64,000 nucleotides of DNA from Hallella bergensis DSM 17361 (GTDB taxonomy: Bacteria; Bacteroidota; Bacteroidia; Bacteroidales; Bacteroidaceae): the NCBI RefSeq assembly GCF_000160535.1, contig NZ_GG704784.1, positions 6,258 through 70,257 on the forward strand. Direction: 5' to 3'. Position numbers and translations under genes: made by a program. Shown here piece after piece: positions 19,351-27,037 of this stretch (the stretch's first letter is position 1; every line of letters starts with the position of its first letter). The notes below the pieces were generated by a model that was not told where the DNA came from, ran no database searches, and saw only the letters and a program-made list of their open reading frames with translations.

Positions 19351-22300
19351 ATGAACACAGTATATCGGGTGGGCCTTGACGTGGGGTCCACCACTGCAAA
19401 GATTGCCGTCCTCGACAACGATGACAACCTGATTTATTCACGATTTGAACGCCACAATGCCAAGGTGACCGAACTCGTGACCGATTATTTCAGGGAGATC
19501 GAAGCACGGTTGGGCAACTGCCGGCTGCGGCTCTGCGTCACAGGCTCGGTGGGAATGCATACGGCAGAACTCTTAAACACCGAGTTTGTTCAAGAAGTGG
19601 TGGCAGCCACAGTCTTTGCCCGAAACCGGTTTCCGCAAGCCAAAACGCTCATCGACATTGGCGGAGAAGACGCCAAAGTCGTTTTTTTCAATGGCAAAAG
19701 CATGGAGCTGCGCATGAACGGCAACTGCGCCGGCGGCACCGGGGCGTTTATCGACCAGATGGCCGTACTCATGGGATGCAGCAATGCCACGATGAGCAAA
19801 CTGGCCGAGGCCTCAACCCACATCTATCCCATGGCCGCACGATGCGGCGTGTTTGCCAAGACCGACATTCAAAACCTCATGTCGCGCAACCTCCCGGAGA
19901 GTGACATCGCGGCAAGTATATTCCATAGCATCGCCGTGCAGACGGTGACTACGCTAAGTCGGGGACGCGAGTTCACACCGCCGATACTGCTCTGCGGAGG
20001 TCCGCTGACGTTTCTCCCATCCTTGCGGAAAGCCTTTTCCAACTATCTCAATATCCCCCTAAGCGATTTCATTGTGCTCGGCGAGGGCAACCTCATACCG
20101 GCTCTTGGCTGTGCCTTGCGCGCAGCCGATGCCCCGTCGCGAGGCATTGCCGAACTCAGGGCAGCGCTCGCGTACGAACGGGAAGACACTCACGCAGACC
20201 ACACAGAAAACTGCAACCACGGCAAGTCGTGCGACTGCTGCGAAGAGGAAAACTCACAACACGGGTCGGCCGGAAAACACGGTGCCGACACGGAGGAAGA
20301 ATTACCCCTGCTCTTCAGCAGCCAAGCCGAATACGAATCCTGGCAAAAGGACAAGACGAAGCACCACACGCCCCTCTATCCCATGCATGAGGGCAAGGAG
20401 GAAGTGGTGATAGGCATCGACTCGGGATCCACCACCACCAAACTCGTTGCCGTGAGGGCCAGTGGAAAGGAGCGTGGCCAGATTGTCTTCAAGGACTACT
20501 CGATGAACTTAGGCAACCCCATCAAGGCCGTGGCCGATGCACTCGAACGGTTGCAGGAGGCCGCACAGGCGGCCGGAGCCGAAATCAGCATCGTGGGGTC
20601 GTGCTCCACGGGCTACGGCGAGGAGCTTATCAAGGCGGCCTTCGGTCTCGACGAGGGCATTATCGAAACCATGGCCCACTATCATGCCGCTGCCAAACTG
20701 ATGCCCGACGTGTCGTTCATACTCGATGTCGGCGGACAGGACATGAAGGCCATCTTCGTGGAAAACGGAGCCGTGGTGCGCATGGAACTCAACGAGGCCT
20801 GCTCGTCGGGATGCGGCACCTTCATCCAAACGTTTGCCCAAAACCTGGGATACACCGTGGAAGACTTTGCAAGGCTCGCCTGCATGGCCACCAACCCGTG
20901 CGACCTGGGCACGCGCTGCACGGTGTTCATGAACTCGAAGGTCAAGCAGGTGATGCGCGAGGGAGCTTCGGTGCCCGACATAGCCTGCGGCCTGTCCTAC
21001 TCCGTGGTGCGCAACTGTCTCTACAAAGTGTTGAAACTACATGGCAACGACCATCTCGGAAACAAGGTCGTGGTGCAGGGCGGAACGATGAAGAATGATT
21101 CCGTGGTGCGCGCCTTCGAGCTGCTCACGGGCGTAAGTGTGGCCCGCAGCAACATGCCGGAGATGATGGGGGCCTACGGCTGTGCGCTGAATGCCATCAA
21201 CGAGCTGTCGCGGCAACCATCCGCAAAAGCCGCAACAATTGACGACCTGCTGGACATGGCCGCCTACGACACCCGAATGCTGAACTGCAAGGGGTGCGAG
21301 AACAATTGCTTTGTGACCAAGTACACGTTTGCCGGGGGACGAAATTTCTACTCGGGCAACAAGTGCGAGCGTGTCTTCAACAACAAGGGCGAAGGCGGGC
21401 GCCAGGGCGAGAACATCTACCATTATAAATACCACCTGCTCTTTGACAGAAAGGTGATGGCCGAAACGGAGCATGAAAAGATAGTCGGCATTCCGCGTAT
21501 CCTGAACATGTATGAGAACTATCCGTTCTGGCATGCACTCTTCACCACCGCCGGTATGCGCGTGGTGCTCAGCAGCGAGTCGGTGTTTCGTCGCTACGAG
21601 GGTGCGCTCGGCAGCGTGATGAGCGACAACATCTGTTTCCCGGCCAAGCTCGTTCACTCGCATGTCAAAGAGCTGGACGAGAGACTCTCGGCCTTGGAAG
21701 GGACGGAGCAGAAGTTTATCTTCATGCCCTACGTGGTGTATGAGCATCAGGACGACAAGCGCAACACCAATAGCTACAACTGTCCCATCGTGTCGGCCTA
21801 TTCGGATGTGATTCGGAGTGCCATGACGCTGCACACCCGCATGGACTCGCCCATCATCAACTTCCGCGACGAGAAACTGCTGAAGAAACAGGTGTCGGGC
21901 TACCTGAAAGGACTGGGCATTGACAGGAAGACCATCAGCAAGGCCTACAATGCCGCCCGACAGGCACAGGATTTATACATGCGGCAAATCAGGCAAAAAG
22001 CCGAAGCCATACTGGCCGACAGCCGCGAGCACGGCATGCTCACCATCTTGCTGGCCGGTCGCCCCTACCACACCGACCCCCTCATACAGCACAAGCTGTC
22101 CGGAATGATTGCCTCGCTGGGCGTGAACGTCATCTCCGAAGACATCGTGCGCGGAGATCTGAACACGGGCACGGGCAACACCTACCTCGTGCGGCAATGG
22201 GCCTATATGAACAGGATTATCAAGGCCGGCCAGTGGTGTGCCGAACAGCCCAACGACATACACTTCGTGCAGATGACCTCCTTCGGGTGTGGTCCCGACT

Positions 22301-23742
22301 CTTTTATCCAAGATGAGATTCGCACCATCATGAGAGAGCATAACAAACCTTTCACCTTATTAAAGATAGACGATGTAAGCAACACCGGCAGCCTGAAACT
22401 CCGGGTGCGATCGCTCATCGAGTCGTTACAGGGAGGTGAGGCCTCGGACGTACAGGCGAAGGAGTCGGCACGTCAGGCCATGCCCGACACGTCGCTTCCG
22501 CCTATTTCACGCCATATCCTGGCACCTTATTTCACAGAGTATCTCACGCCCCTGCTCCCTCCCGTATGTCGACTTTTCGGTTGGGATGTGGAAGTGTTGC
22601 CGCCCAGCGACGCAGAAAGTGCAGCGTATGGGCTGAAATATGCCAACAACGAAGTGTGCTATCCGGCTACGCTGATTGTGGGCGATTTTGTCAAAGCCTT
22701 GCGCTCCGGGAAATACGATACCGACAAGATTTCATTTGTTATGAGCCAGACCGGGGGCCAATGCCGCGCCACCAACTATGCGGCGCTCATTCGCCGGGCC
22801 ATGAATGCCAACGGTTTTGAGCACGTGCCACTCATCACGTTGGGTGTGGCCACCAGTGCCGAGGAGGAAGACAAGAACCAGGACGGAGCCCTTGATGTGC
22901 CATGGTTGAAATATGCGCCTATCATTGTGACCATGTTCCTGTATGGCGACACCATTTCCAAGATGTATCATGCGGCTGTGGTGCGGCTGAAGCAAGACGC
23001 CTATGCTGTGGGCGGAGAAGACACGAATCCGGCCAAAGTGCTGCGCGATAAGTATTTGCGATTGGCCTCAGAACCGCTCCTGAAGAACAGTCCAAAGGGA
23101 TTGATGGACCTCATCGCCCAAGCGGCTGAAGAATTTGACAACATAACCGAAGACCGCGACCTCCCCGCAGTGGGTATCGTGGGTGAGATATTCCTGAAGT
23201 TCAATCCCTTTGCCCATCAGTTTATTGCTGAGAAAATTATAGACAAAGGCTACGAGGTGGTGCCCGCACTGCTCTCTCCTTTCTTCCTGCAAAACTTCGT
23301 GAATGTCATTGTGGAGAAGCACATGGGACTGCGATGCAGCAATGTGCCCGACTTCCTCGTGAAGAGCATCTATAGTCTGATTTGGCGCAGGGAGAAGAAA
23401 ATCAATCAGATTGCCTCCCGTTTCCGCTATTTCCGACCATTCACTAACATTTTCGAAGAGGCCAAAGACGTGAACGGAGTGGTGTCGCTGGCCGCCCAGT
23501 TTGGCGAAGGATGGCTTCTGCCAAGCGAAATCATCAGCTTGGTAAAACAAGGTGTTAACAATGTGGCCAGCCTGCAACCCTTTGGCTGCATCGCTAATCA
23601 CGTTGTGTCGAAAGGAATTGAAAACAAATTGAAAAAACTTTACCCGGAACTCAACCTTGTCTCTCTTGACTTCGATTCAGGGGTGTCGTCTGTAAACGTC
23701 ACGAACCGGTTGTTACTCTTTCTGGACAACATCGCCATATAG
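19351..23742 (+). CDS. 2-hydroxyacyl-CoA dehydratase activator-type fusion
   Basis: 1463 residues. Two BadF/BadG/BcrA/BcrD-type ATPase domains come first. Domain 1 has LDVGSTTAK, IDIGGEDAK and NCAGGTGAF; domain 2 has IDSGSTTTK, LDVGGQDMK and ACSSGCGTF. Cys126/Cys165 and Cys484/Cys523 sit where the archetypal activator binds its bridging [4Fe-4S] cluster. Residues 279-310 between them form a His/Cys-rich linker. The remainder matches the DUF2229 and dehydratase-subunit-like regions of large fused proteins of this family. In fermenting clostridia the activator uses ATP to inject an electron into 2-hydroxyacyl-CoA dehydratase. In Bacteroidota the substrate of the fused form is not known, and no acyl-CoA pathway genes lie nearby. 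A remnant of a similar gene start lies at 17812. Confidence 0.85.
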   Translation: MNTVYRVGLDVGSTTAKIAVLDNDDNLIYSRFERHNAKVTELVTDYFREIEARLGNCRLRLCVTGSVGMHTAELLNTEFVQEVVAATVFARNRFPQAKTLIDIGGEDAKVVFFNGKSMELRMNGNCAGGTGAFIDQMAVLMGCSNATMSKLAEASTHIYPMAARCGVFAKTDIQNLMSRNLPESDIAASIFHSIAVQTVTTLSRGREFTPPILLCGGPLTFLPSLRKAFSNYLNIPLSDFIVLGEGNLIPALGCALRAADAPSRGIAELRAALAYEREDTHADHTENCNHGKSCDCCEEENSQHGSAGKHGADTEEELPLLFSSQAEYESWQKDKTKHHTPLYPMHEGKEEVVIGIDSGSTTTKLVAVRASGKERGQIVFKDYSMNLGNPIKAVADALERLQEAAQAAGAEISIVGSCSTGYGEELIKAAFGLDEGIIETMAHYHAAAKLMPDVSFILDVGGQDMKAIFVENGAVVRMELNEACSSGCGTFIQTFAQNLGYTVEDFARLACMATNPCDLGTRCTVFMNSKVKQVMREGASVPDIACGLSYSVVRNCLYKVLKLHGNDHLGNKVVVQGGTMKNDSVVRAFELLTGVSVARSNMPEMMGAYGCALNAINELSRQPSAKAATIDDLLDMAAYDTRMLNCKGCENNCFVTKYTFAGGRNFYSGNKCERVFNNKGEGGRQGENIYHYKYHLLFDRKVMAETEHEKIVGIPRILNMYENYPFWHALFTTAGMRVVLSSESVFRRYEGALGSVMSDNICFPAKLVHSHVKELDERLSALEGTEQKFIFMPYVVYEHQDDKRNTNSYNCPIVSAYSDVIRSAMTLHTRMDSPIINFRDEKLLKKQVSGYLKGLGIDRKTISKAYNAARQAQDLYMRQIRQKAEAILADSREHGMLTILLAGRPYHTDPLIQHKLSGMIASLGVNVISEDIVRGDLNTGTGNTYLVRQWAYMNRIIKAGQWCAEQPNDIHFVQMTSFGCGPDSFIQDEIRTIMREHNKPFTLLKIDDVSNTGSLKLRVRSLIESLQGGEASDVQAKESARQAMPDTSLPPISRHILAPYFTEYLTPLLPPVCRLFGWDVEVLPPSDAESAAYGLKYANNEVCYPATLIVGDFVKALRSGKYDTDKISFVMSQTGGQCRATNYAALIRRAMNANGFEHVPLITLGVATSAEEEDKNQDGALDVPWLKYAPIIVTMFLYGDTISKMYHAAVVRLKQDAYAVGGEDTNPAKVLRDKYLRLASEPLLKNSPKGLMDLIAQAAEEFDNITEDRDLPAVGIVGEIFLKFNPFAHQFIAEKIIDKGYEVVPALLSPFFLQNFVNVIVEKHMGLRCSNVPDFLVKSIYSLIWRREKKINQIASRFRYFRPFTNIFEEAKDVNGVVSLAAQFGEGWLLPSEIISLVKQGVNNVASLQPFGCIANHVVSKGIENKLKKLYPELNLVSLDFDSGVSSVNVTNRLLLFLDNIAI

Positions 23743-23785
23743 TACAAATCCCCAAGCACATGGCGCGTGTGCTTCAAAAAAATAA

Positions 23786-24496
23786 GGTTCATCCGACATT
23801 TGGAGTGATAACCCTTATTTAACACGAGAAGCAAGATTATTCCTGACGAGGGTGGCTTCTGTGTCCTATTACATCAACTAAATGGATCATCGTTCATCCA
23901 TGCAGGTTTGTTCTCATCAACAGTTGTTCAGGATGAATCCTGAGACAACAGATACTGATATTTTTTCTGACAAACATCTCTCTATATTTCGCGAATTTAA
24001 AAATATGAATCCATTGGTTTGAAATTCGTGAAATTTGAGACAATTCGTAGTAGTTTGACAATCAGCGTTTTAATAAATATGATTTTACAATGCGATTTTT
24101 GTCGTCTACGATTAGATATCAAACGCCACTGCGGTTAAACTCTAATCACGATGCGTCAAAGGTTCGGTCGCACAATCGATAAGCTCGAATCGCGGTGCCA
24201 CAAGGCTGTAACCGCATCGGCCTTGTGTTTTTGATACTCTTCGGGGTTGGAATTATCCGCAAAAACATGGCGCATTTCTGTCCAGATGAGACGTAAGGAA
24301 ATGGCCGAAAACGGTAATATTATTTTATAAAGTGAAGAATGAAGAGGGTAATATAATTCAAAATTCACAATTAGGCTGCGTGTTGAGCAAGTTGATGCAA
24401 CAAAAACAGTGGAAGGTTAATTGGGAAGAGGGATGAGGGAAGAGGGAAGAATATGCGCTACATGACTGTCGTATCACTCGAAATGTCGGATGAACC
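23786..24496. mobile_element. Putative non-autonomous inverted-repeat element
   Basis: A 711-base segment with 25-base terminal inverted repeats (23786-23810 and 24472-24496) that match at 24 of 25 positions; the outer end reads GGTTCATCCGACATTTGGAG. The eight bases just outside each end are the same, AAAAATAA, at 23778-23785 and 24497-24504, as expected of a target-site duplication. There is no transposase gene inside. The interior holds an AT-rich hairpin (23986-24034), array copy 3, the ACATGGCGC block (24265-24273) and GAAGAGG-type microsatellites. It lies between the activator-type gene and the promoter of cysE. The duplication is AT-rich, so chance cannot be excluded. Confidence 0.6.
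24126..24235. repeat. 22-base degenerate tandem array, copy 3
   Basis: Units start at 24126, 24148, 24170, 24192 and, weakly, 24214. The first three end in TC and the fourth in CC. Same orientation as copy 1: hairpin, array, then ACATGGCGC block. The spacing from the end of the array to the block is 29 bases here and 28 in copy 1. Confidence 0.7.
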
Positions 24497-24538
24497 AAAA
24501 ATAACAGGCATTCTGTTTCCCATTTCCATGGAATTTAT

Positions 24539-24546
24539 TATCTTTG
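24539..24546 (+). promoter_or_regulatory. -7 promoter element for the cysE operon
   Basis: TATCTTTG matches TAnnTTTG and lies 25 bases before the cysE ATG, just outside the inverted-repeat element. I see no cysteine-responsive motif. Confidence 0.6.
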
Positions 24547-24571
24547 CGCTTAAATTCACTGACACAAAGAG

Positions 24572-25462
24572 ATGATTGCTCACAACATGACACTCATGCT
24601 TACCGACACCGTGGAGAAGCTCTCAGAGCCGGAGTCGCTGAAAGGCTTGTTCCGACAGCACCGCGACGGCTACCCGCTCCCTTCCGGCAAAGTGCTTGAA
24701 AAAATTATCCAACTGTCGCGCGCCATTCTCTTTCCCGGCTATTTCGGAAAGTCGCGGGTAAACATCTCGACCATTCAATACCAAATCGGCGTGGATGTGG
24801 AGAACCTGTACATCCTGCTCTCAGAGCAGATTCTCGCCGGACTGGGATACTCCAGCGAGGGCAAGAGCCGGGAGTTTCTCCAGGCGCAGAAAACCAAAGC
24901 CAATGATTTGGCCGCCAAACTCATCAAGCAGCTTCCCCAACTGCGACACACGCTGGGAACAGACGTGTCGGCAGCCTACAGGGGAGACCCTGCCGCCAAA
25001 AGCTACGGCGAAATCATATCTTGCTACCCCATCATCAAGGCGCTGACCAACTATCGGTTGGCTCACGAGCTCTTCCTGCTCGATGTGCCCCTCATCCCGC
25101 GAATGATGACTGAGATGGCCCATTCGGAAACGGGCATAGACATACATCCCGGCGCAACCATCGGCAACTCTTTCACCATCGATCACGGCACGGGTGTCGT
25201 GATTGGTGAAACCTGCATCATCGGCAACAATGTGAAACTCTATCAAGGGGTGACACTCGGCGCTAAGAGCTTCCCCGTGGACGACAACAACAACCCCATC
25301 AAGGGCACCGCCCGCCACCCAATCATCGAGGACGACGTGGTGATCTATGCCAACGCCACGGTGTTGGGGCGCATCACGATCGGCAAAGGATGTGTGGTGG
25401 GCGCCAATACATGGGTCTTGGAAGACATGGCTCCGCAAACCAAGATATACAATAAAGCATAA
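24572..25462 (+). CDS. cysE: Serine O-acetyltransferase
   Basis: 296 residues. Transfers acetyl from acetyl-CoA to L-serine, giving O-acetylserine for cysteine synthesis. The N-terminal ~170 residues are helical. The C-terminal part is a left-handed beta-helix of hexapeptide repeats, starting at GIDIHPGATIGNSFTIDHGT, with the catalytic-site His residues in DIHPGA and IDHGTG and the acetyl-CoA-binding GVTLGAKSF. Within the family it resembles the longer EpsC-like form. ATG 24572 gives MIAHNMTLML; a second ATG at 24587 is possible. It is the first gene of a likely operon running to 31950, although the other members are functionally unrelated. Confidence 0.93.
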   Translation: MIAHNMTLMLTDTVEKLSEPESLKGLFRQHRDGYPLPSGKVLEKIIQLSRAILFPGYFGKSRVNISTIQYQIGVDVENLYILLSEQILAGLGYSSEGKSREFLQAQKTKANDLAAKLIKQLPQLRHTLGTDVSAAYRGDPAAKSYGEIISCYPIIKALTNYRLAHELFLLDVPLIPRMMTEMAHSETGIDIHPGATIGNSFTIDHGTGVVIGETCIIGNNVKLYQGVTLGAKSFPVDDNNNPIKGTARHPIIEDDVVIYANATVLGRITIGKGCVVGANTWVLEDMAPQTKIYNKA

Positions 25463-25492
25463 AAGCAAAACATAAAAAGCAAAATAACAACA

Positions 25493-27037
25493 ATGGAATT
25501 TGAACTCATCGCCAAAACTTTCATGGGCTTAGAGCAGGTCTTGGCACAAGAGCTGACCCAAATGGGTGCAAACAATGTACAGATCGGTAGGCGTATGGTT
25601 TCGTTTACCGGTGACAAAGAAATGATGTATCGTGCCAACTTCCAGTTGCACACGGCTATTCGCATTCTCAAGCCCATCAGGCATTTCAAGGCCAGGTCGG
25701 CCGAGGAAGTGTATGACGAGATTCAGAAGGTGGACTGGAGTGAATATATTCTGAAGGGAAACACGTTCTCGGTAGATTCCGTGGTGTATTCGGAGGAGTT
25801 CAGAAACTCTCGCTTCGTGACTTACAAGGTCAAGGATGCCATTGTCGACCAATTCCGCGAGAAACATGGTACACGTCCCAATATTTCTGTTAGCAATCCC
25901 GATATCCGGCTCCATATTCACATCGCCAACGACGATGCCACCCTTTGTCTCGACTCCAGTGGCGAGAGTTTGCATCGCCGGGGCTACCGACAGGAAAGTG
26001 TGGAGGCTCCGCTAAACGAGATCCTCGCAGCCGGCATGGTGCTGATGACGGGCTGGAAAGGCGACACCGACCTGATCGACCCCATGTGTGGGTCGGGCAC
26101 ACTGGCCATTGAGGCAGCACTCATCGCCCGCAACATCTCACCCGGCGTGTTCAGAAAGGAATATGCCTTTGAGAAATGGCCCGACTTCGATCAGGATCTC
26201 TTTGATACCATATACAATGATGATTCCCAAGAGCGCGAGTTTAAACATCATATCTATGGCTATGACATCGATATGAAAGCGGTAAACACAGCTCGCCACA
26301 ACGTCAGGGCAGCAGGCCTTACGAATGACATCACCATTGAGCAACAAGACTTCAAGGACTTCACCAAACCCGCCAACAAAAGCATCATCATCACCAATCC
26401 GCCATACGGCGAACGCATCTCCACGCCTAATCTTTTGGGCACCTACAGGATGATCGGCGAACGATTGAAGCATGAGTTTGGCGGCAACGATGCCTGGATA
26501 CTGAGCTATCGCGAGGAATGCTTCGAGCAGATCGGTCTGAAACCAAGCATCAAGATACCGCTCTACAACGGCAGTCTGGAGTGCGAGTTCCGAAAATACA
26601 CGCTCTTTGACGGCAAGATGAAGGAATTCCGGCAAGAAGGTGGCGTGGTAAAGACCGAAGAGGAAAAGCGCGAAATGGCGCAGAAACACCGCTTCAAGAA
26701 GAACCGCGAGTTCAAAGAGAGGGTTGACGCAGAGGCTTCCAACGAAGAGGGAGACATCCGTTCGTTCGAATTCCACTCCCTGAGAGATAACGAGCCAGCC
26801 TACAGAAAAGAGCGATTCGACCGCCGTGGAGATGACTACGGGTATGGAAAGAAGCGCGACTTCAAGGGCAACCGCAACAAACCGAGGGAAGATGATAACG
26901 ATGACTTCCGCCCACGCCGCCGGAACGACGGCTTCAAGTCGCGTGGAGGCAGAGATTTCAAGGGCGGAGACCGACGGGGAGGAAAGAAGTTTGACAGGAA
27001 AAAATCGTTTGATTTTGATATTGACAATGAGGATTAA
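25493..27037 (+). CDS. THUMP-domain class I RNA methyltransferase
   Basis: 514 residues. A THUMP RNA-binding region (about 50-160) is followed by a Rossmann methyltransferase domain with DPMCGSGTLAIEAAL and the catalytic NPPYGERIS motif for N2-guanine methylation. This matches the RlmL half of E. coli RlmKL, which makes m2G2445 in 23S rRNA; the exact target here is inferred. The last ~75 residues, rich in Arg, Gly, Asp and Lys (including FKSRGGRDFKGGDRRGGKKF), form a disordered RGG-like tail that is not part of the core enzyme. It lies 30 bases after cysE and overlaps the next gene by 11 bases. Confidence 0.9.
   Translation: MEFELIAKTFMGLEQVLAQELTQMGANNVQIGRRMVSFTGDKEMMYRANFQLHTAIRILKPIRHFKARSAEEVYDEIQKVDWSEYILKGNTFSVDSVVYSEEFRNSRFVTYKVKDAIVDQFREKHGTRPNISVSNPDIRLHIHIANDDATLCLDSSGESLHRRGYRQESVEAPLNEILAAGMVLMTGWKGDTDLIDPMCGSGTLAIEAALIARNISPGVFRKEYAFEKWPDFDQDLFDTIYNDDSQEREFKHHIYGYDIDMKAVNTARHNVRAAGLTNDITIEQQDFKDFTKPANKSIIITNPPYGERISTPNLLGTYRMIGERLKHEFGGNDAWILSYREECFEQIGLKPSIKIPLYNGSLECEFRKYTLFDGKMKEFRQEGGVVKTEEEKREMAQKHRFKKNREFKERVDAEASNEEGDIRSFEFHSLRDNEPAYRKERFDRRGDDYGYGKKRDFKGNRNKPREDDNDDFRPRRRNDGFKSRGGRDFKGGDRRGGKKFDRKKSFDFDIDNED

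Noticed and set aside
26826..27026. A longer start for the S9 peptidase, inside the methyltransferase gene
   Set aside because: The extension has the low-complexity composition of an out-of-frame RGG tail and would hide the clear signal peptide that starts at 27027.
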